Assembly: GCA_029907285.1 (NCBI GenBank)
Contig: JARYMD010000068.1
Location: 1-13,959 of the forward strand
Reading direction: 5' to 3'
Source of the DNA: Verrucomicrobiota bacterium
Lineage (GTDB): Bacteria > Verrucomicrobiota > Verrucomicrobiia > Limisphaerales > J093
Length of the DNA stretch: 13,959 nucleotides
A program made the translations under genes and the position numbers. The notes below the pieces were generated by a model that made no database searches, was not told the origin of the DNA, and saw only the letters and a list, made by a program, of their open reading frames with translations. Shown here piece by piece: positions 7,466-13,959 of this stretch. Positions within the stretch are counted from its first letter, which is position 1, and the number at the start of each line of letters is the position of its first letter.

Positions 7466-8457
7466 TAGTTGCCGGCCACCCGATCGCTCAGGAACCGCTC
7501 GAACGCCTCCCTGTCCGTCCAATCCAAAGCCGCTCGAATCTTCTTGGCAGATGGATCGGGGACCGTAAACCCTCTCTCGTCAACTCGTATTCCCAGTTCC
7601 TCCATTCGAAGCCAGCGCTCGCTGAACGCGAGATACACTGCCACCGTGTCAAACAAGGTTGTTGATTGGGTCTCAAAAGGGATGTTTTGGCCGGAACGCG
7701 CGTTTGAATCGCTCCAGACTTTGTAATTCTCCACGATGGCTCTGGCCACGGGGCTGACTGATTCTCGCACGCGCCGGTAGTTGTCGCCCTTCAAATGCAC
7801 CAGCCCGCACGTGTCCAACGGCGTGATCACGACCGGCCACTCTGCGCTGAACACGTCGCGGCAAGCGGCCACGTCCTCCTTTACGTTGTACTCAGCCGCG
7901 GGGTCTTTGCTTCCTCCATAACCGCGCCGGACACTGCCGTGCATGCCCACGAAGCGGGCTTTTTCGGCGATTCGCGGTTCAAGCGCCAAAGCAGCCTTGA
8001 TGTTCGGCACCGGGCCAATGGCAATGACGGTGACCGGCGCGGGTGAACGCATGATGGTTTCAATCAGAGCCCGCACGCCGTCCACGTAGATTCTGCCCGG
8101 ATATTTGTTGAGGTTGTAGTCGGCAACCCAGGCCGCCTGAAGACCGTCGCCGTGCCGGTTCACGTCCAGCCCAATGCCCACGGGCACGTCAGAACGGCCC
8201 GCAGTTTCAAGGAACTTTGCCAGCAGTTTTGCCCGGTACAGCGTCTTGCCATGGTCGCCCACGACCAATTTCAGGTCCAGCTCTGGACTGCGCAGGAGGA
8301 ACCCCAGCGCCCATGTGTCATCGATATCATCCCCAATGTCTGTGTCCAGAATCACCGGGACTCTCTGGCCGGGGGCAGCCTGCATGTCCGCCGCTTCAGG
8401 GGCGGAACACGCCAGACCGGCGGCCAATGCCATAAGCGTTAATTGAAACATCTTCAT
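7465..8457 (-). CDS. Exported nucleoside hydrolase (IUNH family)
   Basis: 330 residues from the ATG at 8457; the frame continues up to a TTG at 8502, but the ATG gives a normal signal sequence (MKMFQLTLMALAAGLAC). Cys18 could be a lipoprotein anchor, though GLAC is an imperfect lipobox. The mature protein opens with VPVILDTDIGDDIDDTWAL (about 34-52), the calcium- and ribose-binding Asp cluster in the DTDIGxDxDD form seen in many bacterial members. VTVIAIGPVPNIKAAL follows, and near the end FDTVAVYLAF holds the late Asp of the ribose pocket. Family enzymes hydrolyse the N-glycosidic bond of ribonucleosides to base plus ribose. The export signal implies action in the periplasm or at the envelope, on external nucleosides or a related N-glycoside. 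It lies downstream of the oxidoreductase and isomerase genes on the same strand, but after a 296-base gap. The ATG at 8451 is an alternative start. Confidence 0.9.
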   Translation of the reverse strand: MKMFQLTLMALAAGLACSAPEAADMQAAPGQRVPVILDTDIGDDIDDTWALGFLLRSPELDLKLVVGDHGKTLYRAKLLAKFLETAGRSDVPVGIGLDVNRHGDGLQAAWVADYNLNKYPGRIYVDGVRALIETIMRSPAPVTVIAIGPVPNIKAALALEPRIAEKARFVGMHGSVRRGYGGSKDPAAEYNVKEDVAACRDVFSAEWPVVITPLDTCGLVHLKGDNYRRVRESVSPVARAIVENYKVWSDSNARSGQNIPFETQSTTLFDTVAVYLAFSERWLRMEELGIRVDERGFTVPDPSAKKIRAALDWTDREAFERFLSDRVAGN

Positions 8458-8753
8458 CTGTTCAAGGCCGCAAGCGTATGACGTCACGGCTTTGCCAGTC
8501 AATCAAAGGTAACTCGCTTTGGCGCGGCTCCGTCTCAGACCAGCCAATCATGCAGTGCCGAAATGCGCAATGCGATCTCGCGGATTTTGCCGCTTGGCCC
8601 GCCATCGAGAAAAGATGGCCGCTCCACGGCGACTTCGTTCCCCGGCCCGCATATTTCTGGATCATATGCGGGCCGAGAGGAGCCTCCCCGCGCTTGCCGT
8701 TTGTCAGACAGGCCCTGTGCCCAACCTGCTGGTTTGTGCTTTGTAAGGCTGCT
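8458..8753. other. Intergenic gap upstream of the nucleoside hydrolase, with hairpins
   Basis: 296 bases. It contains a perfect 12-bp inverted repeat at 8643-8675 and a smaller GCCATC/GATGGC hairpin at 8601-8619 (7-base loop). Neither is followed by a T-run on the minus strand, so a classical terminator after the oxidoreductase is not supported. A 67-codon minus-strand frame (8462-8665) spans both hairpins and looks like a by-product of the repeat. Confidence 0.5.
8643..8675. repeat. Dispersed inverted-repeat element, 33-base copy
   Basis: CGGCCCGCATAT (8643-8654) and ATATGCGGGCCG (8664-8675) form a perfect 12-bp stem with a 9-base loop. It is the most compact of three elements in this window sharing GCCCGCAT ends. 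Confidence 0.75.
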
Positions 8754-9896
8754 TTACTTGACTGCCTTCACTTTTTCCCATTTCCGGCTTCGCCCTGAAG
8801 CAAGCACAGCATCGCAGACGTACTGCGTTTGCAGCGCGTCCTTGAATGTTGGGCTGGCCGGCTTGCCGGTGGCGACCCCTTCGAGGAAATCAGCCAGTTG
8901 ATGCACAAAACTGTGTTCGTAGCCGATTGTCAGGCCAGGGACCCACCACTTGTTCATGTAAGGATGGTCACCGTCGGTGACGTGAATGCTCCGCCAGCCG
9001 CGGATGTAGCCCGGATCGCGGTGCTCGAAATACTGGAGCCGGTGTGAATCGTGCAGGTCCCAGAAGATCGACGCGTGTTCGCCATTGATCTCGAACGTGT
9101 AAAGCGCCTTGTGTCCCCGTGCGTAGCGGGTGGACTCGAATGTGGCGAGCGACCCGTTTTCGAACCGGGCCAGGAACGCGCACGCATCGTCAATGCCCAC
9201 CTTCTCGACCTTGCCTGTGAGTTGATGTTTGCGTTCTTTGATGAACGTTTCCGTCATTGCGCACACTTCTGTGATCGGCCCGTTCAACCAAATTGCGGTG
9301 TCGATGCAGTGGGCGAGAAGATCGCCGGTAACGCCGCTGCCGGCGACTTTCACATCAAGCCGCCACAGAGCGTCACCGCCCTGCGGCAGGTCCTTCGAGA
9401 TCGTCCAATCCTGAAGGAACTTGGCCCGGTAATGGAACACACGACCCAGCTTGCCTTCATCGATGAGTTTCTTTGCCAAAGTCACGGCGGGGAACCGGCG
9501 GTAGTTGTATGAGATGAAATTTGGGACGCCGGCTTTTTCGACGGCTTTGACCATTTGCGCGCCCTGCTGGCCGTTCATGGCCAGTGGTTTTTCGCAAATG
9601 ATCATTTTGCCGGCTTTGGCTGCCGCGATTGCAACCTCGGCATGCACATTGTTCGGCAGGCAGATATCCACAAGGTCGATGTCTTCACGCTCGACCAGTT
9701 TGCGCCAGTCGGTTTCAATCGACTCGAATCCCCAGCGTTGTGCGAAGGCCTTGGCTTTCTCGGCGTTGACGTCGCCGATTGCCTTGAGAACCGGCTGGTA
9801 CTCAGAGTCGAAAAAGTTGGGGAGCCTGCGATAAGCGTTTGCGTGGGTGCGGCCCATGAACCCGCAACCAAGGAGTCCTACGTTGAGTGTTTTCAT
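8754..9896 (-). CDS. Gfo/Idh/MocA-family NAD(P)-dependent oxidoreductase
   Basis: 380 residues from the ATG at 9896, which begins MKTLNVGLLGCGFMG; an open stretch of 26 codons upstream has no family match and is not used. The Rossmann fold carries GLLGCGFMG (8-15) for the dinucleotide, then ICLPNNVHAEVAIAAAKAGK (78-97) and the signature CEKPLA (101-106) with the catalytic-type lysine K103. The C-terminal domain has GDLLAHCIDTAIWL (191-204), giving the Asp192...His196 pair that acts with the lysine in inositol dehydrogenase and relatives. These enzymes oxidise or reduce a hydroxyl of sugars, inositols or their phosphates in the cytoplasm; the substrate cannot be read from sequence. The TIM-barrel isomerase gene ends 121 bases upstream on the same strand, a common pairing for sugar or cyclitol catabolism. 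No strong ribosome site is seen. Confidence 0.93.
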   Translation of the reverse strand: MKTLNVGLLGCGFMGRTHANAYRRLPNFFDSEYQPVLKAIGDVNAEKAKAFAQRWGFESIETDWRKLVEREDIDLVDICLPNNVHAEVAIAAAKAGKMIICEKPLAMNGQQGAQMVKAVEKAGVPNFISYNYRRFPAVTLAKKLIDEGKLGRVFHYRAKFLQDWTISKDLPQGGDALWRLDVKVAGSGVTGDLLAHCIDTAIWLNGPITEVCAMTETFIKERKHQLTGKVEKVGIDDACAFLARFENGSLATFESTRYARGHKALYTFEINGEHASIFWDLHDSHRLQYFEHRDPGYIRGWRSIHVTDGDHPYMNKWWVPGLTIGYEHSFVHQLADFLEGVATGKPASPTFKDALQTQYVCDAVLASGRSRKWEKVKAVK

Positions 9897-9976
9897 TGTA
9901 GTCTTATGTCGGATTTCGTTCTGTTCTTGTTGAACCGCAGGTGCGCTCAAAAGCGATTCCGACGAGCTTATCATGC

Positions 9977-10001
9977 CCGGCTCAAATCGCCGGAGCGCTC
10001 C
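9977..10001 (-). other. Small hairpin and palindrome between isomerase and oxidoreductase genes
   Basis: CCGGC/GCCGG (9977-9981, 9989-9993) with a 7-base loop overlaps the self-complementary GGAGCGCTCC (9992-10001), just after the isomerase stop. With no T-run it is more likely an intercistronic RNA structure than a terminator. Confidence 0.3.
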
Positions 10002-10017
10002 TGCGGAGGTTAAAGTG

Positions 10018-11385
10018 TCAACGGCGGCCTTTTGGGCGCTGCTTTTTGGCGCCTGATTTGCCAGCCGGTTTGCGCGTGGTCTTGGATGCGCCTTTTGCCT
10101 TCTTGGCCGGCTTGGCGGCTGTTGGGGCTGCTTTGCGAGCTGCCGGTTTCACGCGCGCAGATTTGGCGGGCTTGGCTGCCTTTTTCGGCGGCGCGGGTTT
10201 CACGGCTTTGGGACGCGCAACGGCCTTTGCTTTCTTCTTCACCGGCGCGCGTTTTGCCGGAGGCCGGCTTGCGGGCTTGGGCGCTGAGATTTCGGCTGCA
10301 GTTGGCTGCGGAGCCGGGGCCTGTGCGGGTTCTTCGGTCCAGCCGTGCGCATCACGGACAGCGATCATCACGGAGAGGATATCGTTCCATGTTTTCGGCT
10401 GCATCATAACTTCGTTTGGGAACATGCAGCCGTCCCAGCAAACATGCTTGAACGCGCGGGTGAGATTGCCGTTGGCGTCACGCAGCCAGAAACCAGCGTG
10501 GCGCGGGATGTTGAGCTTGCCGTTCGGGTCTGTGGGGAGGCAGTGGTGGCCTGTTTTATCGTGTGTGCCTGACCCTTTGACTGTGGCGTCGTTTTGTGCG
10601 ACGTGGAAATCGATTGTCCACGGCCGAAGCTGGTCGGTGAGCTTGCGCATCGCTTCATCGAAAACAGCTTTGTCCTGCCAATCATAGTCCTGTGGCAGCA
10701 GGGCATCTTCAGGGGCGTTGTAACCGAGCAGGAACAGGAGCGTGTGCGCCATGTCGGCCTGGAAACCGAGAGTTTCGGGCCTGCCGACAGCTTCGAGGAG
10801 ATTGATCGCCTGGTGCCAACTGTGCATTCCCCCCCAGCAAATCTCGCCTTCGGCAGCGAGACGTTCGCCGAAGTCTTCGGCGACGTTGCATGCTTCGCGG
10901 AAAGTCTCTGCGATGCGCTTCGTGTTTGTCTCCGGGTCTTTGGCCCAATCAGCCACACTGCACGCGGAATCGATGCGAACCACGCCATACGGGCGCAGGC
11001 CCCACTGGCGGAGTTTAGATCCTATTCTGCAGGCTTTTCGGACCTGGTTGACGAAGCGCACGCGTTCTTCGTCACTCCCCATTGCCGAGCCGCCGCCGGT
11101 GGGCGGCCAGATCGGCGCCACAACCGATCCAACAACAAAACCTTTGGCGCTGATCCGGTCGGCGATCCGTTTCAGGTCATCGTCGCTGATGTCGATGGCG
11201 ATATGCGGCTCATAGAGAAATATGTCCACGCCATCGAACCTGACACCGCCGACTTCGGCTGCTGCGGTCAAATCCAGCATTGTGTCAAGACCGAGGCAAG
11301 GTTCGGCACCCGGAGAGCCTTTTCCGACCAAACCGGGCCACATTGCGTTGTGAAGTTTGGGATAGCGATTGGTTTGAGGGTTCAT
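10018..11385 (-). CDS. TIM-barrel sugar isomerase/epimerase with histone-H1-like C-terminal tail
   Basis: 455 residues. The start at 11385 (ATG) is fixed by AGGAG 5 bases upstream; a GTG six bases earlier lies on that site. Residues about 1-350 form a xylose-isomerase-like TIM barrel of the AP-endonuclease-2 family, of a type common in Planctomycetes and Verrucomicrobia. Likely metal or catalytic residues are Glu181 in AAEGEICWGGMHSW, Asp211 in GFQADMAH and His261 in TIDFHVAQNDATVKGSG; HDKTGHHCLP and KHVCWDGCMFPN are further conserved-looking blocks. Members isomerise or epimerise sugars or keto-inositols with a divalent metal; the substrate is not known. The last ~103 residues are a low-complexity tail (by my count 24 Lys, 9 Arg, 29 Ala, 19 Pro, one acidic) resembling histone H1 or chlamydial Hc2. 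The frame is continuous from core to tail. It is followed by the Gfo/Idh/MocA gene after 121 bases and diverges from cysS. Confidence 0.92.
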   Translation of the reverse strand: MNPQTNRYPKLHNAMWPGLVGKGSPGAEPCLGLDTMLDLTAAAEVGGVRFDGVDIFLYEPHIAIDISDDDLKRIADRISAKGFVVGSVVAPIWPPTGGGSAMGSDEERVRFVNQVRKACRIGSKLRQWGLRPYGVVRIDSACSVADWAKDPETNTKRIAETFREACNVAEDFGERLAAEGEICWGGMHSWHQAINLLEAVGRPETLGFQADMAHTLLFLLGYNAPEDALLPQDYDWQDKAVFDEAMRKLTDQLRPWTIDFHVAQNDATVKGSGTHDKTGHHCLPTDPNGKLNIPRHAGFWLRDANGNLTRAFKHVCWDGCMFPNEVMMQPKTWNDILSVMIAVRDAHGWTEEPAQAPAPQPTAAEISAPKPASRPPAKRAPVKKKAKAVARPKAVKPAPPKKAAKPAKSARVKPAARKAAPTAAKPAKKAKGASKTTRKPAGKSGAKKQRPKGRR

Positions 11386-11602
11386 TTTCACTCCTGATCG
11401 GTTGAAGTTGCCGAACGCAGGCCGTGCAAGGCGACACGCCGCGGTCGGGTATTGACTTTGCGTTTCATGGCCGTCACGGTAAAAGCCTCCGACAGCCTAC
11501 CAAGAGACAGTTATTGTTCAATGGAAAACTGGAGCGCACCAAAGGACGTTTTCGCTTTTGCACCACGACAGTTGCATCTATACTCCTTTGTCGAACTTGA
11601 TT
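11386..11602. promoter_or_regulatory. Divergent promoter region of the isomerase gene and cysS
   Basis: 217 bases between two divergent starts, so promoters for both directions must lie here. For cysS a good -10 box TATACT sits at 11579-11584, about 19 bases before the ATG, with a poor -35 candidate TTGCAC (11558-11563, 15-base spacing). A TTGACT at 11453-11458 has no fitting -10 box. No convincing minus-strand promoter was found and no operator-like palindrome. Confidence 0.35.
11391..11395 (-). promoter_or_regulatory. Ribosome binding site of the isomerase
   Basis: AGGAG on the minus strand, 5 bases before the ATG at 11385. It is the clearest Shine-Dalgarno site in the window and rules out the overlapping GTG at 11391 as start. 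Confidence 0.75.
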
Positions 11603-13030
11603 ATGGGGTTGCGATTGTTCAACACGCTGACGCGCTCAGTCGAAGAATTCGTGCCGCTGGACCCGGAAGGCCGGCGAGTTGGCATGTATTGCTGCGGGCC
11701 AACCGTCTATGACTTCGGCCACATCGGAAATTTCCGGACATTTGTCTTCGCCGATCTGGTCCGCCGGACACTCGAGTTCTGCGGCTACGCTGTAACCCAT
11801 GTGATGAATATCACCGACGTCGAGGACAAAATCATCAGGCGCATTCGGCAAACAGGCATCCCGTTGGCCGAATATACAGGCCGTTATCTCGCAGCGTTCC
11901 TCGAAGACTCAAAAACACTGAACATCCTCCCGCCTCATCACATGCCGCGCGCCACTGAACATATCGCCGAAATGCAGGACATCATCCGGCGCCTGATCGA
12001 GCGCGGTTATGCCTACCAGGCACCCGATGGATCGGTGTATTTCAGCATCGACAGATACATTGCGGCCGGCGCCAGGTACGGGCGTTTGCTCAATCTCAAA
12101 CTCGAACCCCATCCCGAACACCTGCGGGTCGAGGCAGACGAATACGCCAAGGAATCGGTGGCCGACTTCGCCCTCTGGAAGGCGCGAGTGCCCGAAGACG
12201 GTGATGTTTTCTGGCCCAGCCCATGGGGCGAGGGAAGACCCGGTTGGCACATCGAGTGCAGCGCCATGAGCGTCAAATACCTCGGTCCTGCGTTCGACTT
12301 GCATCTGGGCGGCGAGGACCTGATCTTCCCGCACCACGAAAATGAGATCGCCCAAAGCGAAGGCGCCGACCTCCAAACCGAAGGCCGCCCGTTTGTCCGT
12401 TACTGGCTCCATGGGGCGCATCTGCTTGTGGATGGCCGCAAAATGTCAAAGAGCCTCGGCAATTTCTTCACACTGCGTGACATTCTCGAACGCGGGTTTG
12501 CCGGGCGCGAAATCCGCTATCAGTTGCTCAGCGGCCATTATCGCGAGCCACTAAACTTCACCCTGGACGGCTTGAGCGCCGCACGCAGCGCGCTGGCCCG
12601 AATTGACGAATGCATTGACAAGTTGCAGAACATCGCGGGCGGCGCCCATGCCCAACCGGACAGGTCAATTCTGGACAAGTTCACCGCTGCACTCGAAGAC
12701 GATCTCAACATTGCGGCCGCGTGGGCTGTCGTCTTTGACTGGGTGCGCGAACAAAACCGTCAGCTCGCCGCAAACCAAGCAACACCGGCAAGCGCGGCGT
12801 CTGCGCTGGCCACATGGGAACAAATGGACCGCGTGCTCGGCGTTGGCAGGCTGTCTGCGAACAGCGTGCCGCCCGAGGTCATGGCCCTTGTGGAAGCCCG
12901 CCAAGAAGCCCGTAAGAACAAGAACTTCGCGCGCGCCGACGCGCTCCGAAACGAACTGAAAAACCGCGGGTGGCTGATCGAGGACACACCCAAAGGGCCG
13001 CGGGTCAAACGAATCCCGGCCCAGGCGTGA
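11603..13030 (+). CDS. cysS: Cysteinyl-tRNA synthetase
   Basis: 475 residues from the ATG at 11603 (MGLRLFNTLTRS), the usual family start and length; the frame is open for 15 more codons upstream to a TTG. A class I synthetase that charges tRNA-Cys in the cytoplasm. The HIGH-type motif is HIGN in CCGPTVYDFGHIGN (about 30-43), followed by THVMNITDVEDKI. Zinc ligands correspond to Cys31, Cys219 (GWHIECSAM), His244 and Glu248 (FPHHENEIAQSE). The ATP-binding loop is KMSKS (280-284) in DGRKMSKSLGNF. The C-terminal helical domain ends with ARKNKNFARADALRNELKNRGW and the DTPKGPRVKR tail usual for CysRS. No good Shine-Dalgarno site is seen and the 5' leader may be very short. Its last 26 bases overlap the end of rdgB on the opposite strand. 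Confidence 0.98.
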   Translation: MGLRLFNTLTRSVEEFVPLDPEGRRVGMYCCGPTVYDFGHIGNFRTFVFADLVRRTLEFCGYAVTHVMNITDVEDKIIRRIRQTGIPLAEYTGRYLAAFLEDSKTLNILPPHHMPRATEHIAEMQDIIRRLIERGYAYQAPDGSVYFSIDRYIAAGARYGRLLNLKLEPHPEHLRVEADEYAKESVADFALWKARVPEDGDVFWPSPWGEGRPGWHIECSAMSVKYLGPAFDLHLGGEDLIFPHHENEIAQSEGADLQTEGRPFVRYWLHGAHLLVDGRKMSKSLGNFFTLRDILERGFAGREIRYQLLSGHYREPLNFTLDGLSAARSALARIDECIDKLQNIAGGAHAQPDRSILDKFTAALEDDLNIAAAWAVVFDWVREQNRQLAANQATPASAASALATWEQMDRVLGVGRLSANSVPPEVMALVEARQEARKNKNFARADALRNELKNRGWLIEDTPKGPRVKRIPAQA

Positions 13031-13724
13031 ACCAGTCGCGCCTCAGCCGTTCCACGAACCAACGGCGCAGCTTTCCAAGCGCTCTTGCGCGGTGGCTAAT
13101 CTTGTTTTTCACCTCTTCGCCCAATTCGGCGAAAGTCTGAGCGTATCCGTCAGGCAAGAATAGCGGATCATACCCGAAACCTGCAGTTCCACGGGGCGAC
13201 TCCAAAATGCGACCTTCGCACACGCCCTCGAATATTAGAGGTTCCTCGGACGGCGCTCCTGTGCCCGAAGGCCCGGACAGGTCTCCGGCGTGGGCGGCAG
13301 GCTCGACCCGCGCAAGGGCGATTGCGCAACGAAACCGTGCTGTGCGCCGGTCGGGCGCAACACCCGCCAGCAACCGCAGGAGTTTTGCGTTGTTTTCCGC
13401 GTCCGTCGAGTTGCTGTGTCCGCCGCGGTCGAGAGCGGCGAACCTGGCCGAGTTGACGCCGGGCGCGCCACCGAGCGCATCGACCTCAAGCCCGGAATCG
13501 TCGGCAAGAACAAACACTGTCTGGCTCTGAAGGGGCTGTTCTGCGAGCCACCGCGCAAGGAGGGATGCTTTCTTTGCCGCGTTGCCCGCGAAAGTCGGTT
13601 GGTCTTCAACCGCCACTGGTGCAGCCGGAAAATCACGCAGCGTCAAAAAATCAAATCCCTCGCCCAAACAGGCGCGGATTTCCTCTACCTTATGTTTGTT
13701 GCGCGTGGCGATGACGAGAATCAT
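13005..13724 (-). CDS. rdgB: XTP/dITP diphosphatase (RdgB/HAM1 family)
   Basis: 239 residues from the ATG at 13724 (MILVIATRNKHK); a GTG two codons earlier is possible, and neither has a visible ribosome site. The enzyme hydrolyses deaminated purine nucleotides (dITP, XTP) to monophosphates, keeping them out of DNA and RNA. Motifs: substrate-binding ATRNKHK (6-12), TFAGNAAKKA (44-53), the catalytic metal site ADDSGLEVDALGGAPGVNSA (74-93), and TAGFGYDPLFLPDG with SHRARAL near the end. The protein is about 40 residues longer than many members. The excess lies in a Gly/Pro/Ser-rich insert after CAIALARVEP and a C-terminal extension (ending FTPGPGFV) reading into the end of cysS. The two genes converge and overlap by 26 bases. 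Confidence 0.96.
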   Translation of the reverse strand: MILVIATRNKHKVEEIRACLGEGFDFLTLRDFPAAPVAVEDQPTFAGNAAKKASLLARWLAEQPLQSQTVFVLADDSGLEVDALGGAPGVNSARFAALDRGGHSNSTDAENNAKLLRLLAGVAPDRRTARFRCAIALARVEPAAHAGDLSGPSGTGAPSEEPLIFEGVCEGRILESPRGTAGFGYDPLFLPDGYAQTFAELGEEVKNKISHRARALGKLRRWFVERLRRDWFTPGPGFV

Positions 13725-13761
13725 TGGCACGGAAGCTAATCAACCATTGCCAAAATGGCCA

Positions 13762-13876
13762 GCCCGCATATTCCCCAGCCCGGCGTAGCCGGAACCAAAG
13801 TCGCCCAACGGGCAAAACCCAGGGCTCTTGTACCCCCCGGACCTTCAACCACGCCAAGCTTGGAAATATGCCCTGC
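13762..13876. repeat. Dispersed inverted-repeat element, longer degenerate copy
   Basis: GCCCGCATATTCC at 13762-13774 and the imperfect inverse GGAAATATGCCCTGC at 13862-13876 bound about 115 bases. The left end matches the ends of the elements at 7397-7465 and 8643-8675; the right end is diverged. Confidence 0.45.
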
Positions 13877-13913
13877 GACTCCGTCGCTGGGAAAAGCACC
13901 CTGATCAAGCCCA

Positions 13914-13944
13914 CACTGCACGCGGCGCTGCCGCGGATGCAGTG
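13914..13944. repeat. Strong bulged hairpin near the right edge
   Basis: CACTGCACGCGGC (13914-13926) pairs with GCCGCG (13930-13935) and TGCAGTG (13938-13944): 13 base pairs, a 3-base loop and a 2-base bulge. There is no adjacent T-run on either strand within the window, so a repeat or structured RNA is likelier than a terminator. Confidence 0.5.
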
Positions 13945-13959
13945 CGCGTTGGCGGACGC

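Larger units (their letters stand above)
13725..13959. other. Terminal intergenic stretch with repeats, no gene recognised
   Basis: 235 bases upstream of rdgB to the window edge. Contents: a partial dispersed element (13762-13876) with inner palindrome CCGGC-gta-GCCGG (13780-13792) and a bulged hairpin at 13914-13944. Short minus-strand frames (61-74 codons) run through the repeats and do not look like genes. Confidence 0.5.

Noticed and set aside
7277..7522. An 81-codon minus-strand frame across the antiporter leader
   Set aside because: It overlaps the ends of two good genes in another frame and runs through inverted repeats; no ribosome site or family was recognised. It could be a leader peptide but nothing supports that.
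8462..8665. A 67-codon minus-strand frame upstream of the nucleoside hydrolase
   Set aside because: Its start lies inside the 12-bp palindrome and its sequence follows the hairpins; no match to a known small protein.
9941..10687. A 248-codon plus-strand frame with apparent hydrophobic segments
   Set aside because: The hydrophobic look comes from reading the Lys/Ala/Pro tail of the isomerase in antisense; the rest matches nothing.
11453..11458. TTGACT as a -35 box for cysS
   Set aside because: No acceptable -10 box lies 16-19 bases downstream and it is 145 bases from the start codon.
1..13959. CRISPR array, tRNA, rRNA, transposase or prophage genes
   Set aside because: No regularly spaced repeats, no cloverleaf with CCA-type ends, no rRNA-like stretch and no transposase or integrase motifs were seen by eye on either strand.

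Overview
The window looks like ordinary chromosome from a Verrucomicrobia-type bacterium (PVC group, Limisphaerales/Pedosphaera-like). This is inferred from three things. A secreted protein ends in the short W...GP...A..YYR C-terminal module common on exported verrucomicrobial proteins. A TIM-barrel isomerase of a type common in Planctomycetes and Verrucomicrobia sits beside a Gfo/Idh/MocA oxidoreductase. The gaps between genes carry short GC-rich dispersed repeats. No phage, plasmid, IS transposase, CRISPR array, rRNA or tRNA gene was seen.

Layout. Nine of the ten genes are on the minus strand; only cysS is on plus. Reading the minus-strand genes from low to high coordinates: a 5' fragment of an RND/MMPL exporter (1-1115, cut by the window edge); yebC (1149-1886), just upstream of it and probably co-transcribed; a 467-base gap with clustered repeats; an orphan secreted protein (2354-3565); an APC permease with a C-terminal universal-stress-protein domain (3895-5715); an NhaD-like Na+/H+ antiporter (5871-7295); an exported nucleoside hydrolase (7465-8457); a Gfo/Idh/MocA oxidoreductase (8754-9896); and a TIM-barrel sugar isomerase/epimerase (10018-11385). 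cysS (11603-13030, plus) diverges from the isomerase and converges on, and overlaps, rdgB (13005-13724, minus). The last 235 bases hold no recognisable gene but carry repeats and a strong hairpin.

How the genes fit together. The isomerase and oxidoreductase are a plausible two-gene unit for interconverting a sugar or cyclitol (TIM-barrel isomerisation or epimerisation plus NAD(P)-dependent oxidation). The exported nucleoside hydrolase downstream could feed it with ribose, but that link is only inferred from position. The antiporter and the APC-USP permease are neighbouring membrane transporters. cysS, rdgB and yebC are housekeeping genes (tRNA charging, nucleotide-pool cleaning, translation).

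Most unusual signals: (1) the sugar isomerase carries a ~103-residue histone-H1-like Lys/Ala/Pro tail with only one acidic residue; (2) a family of short inverted-repeat elements ending in ATRTGCGGGC occurs in three separate intergenic gaps; (3) a patchwork of GGGAGCGCG repeats plus a 23-base direct repeat lies between yebC and the secreted-protein gene. I found no clear new multi-gene system; the isomerase tail and the dispersed elements are the best leads.
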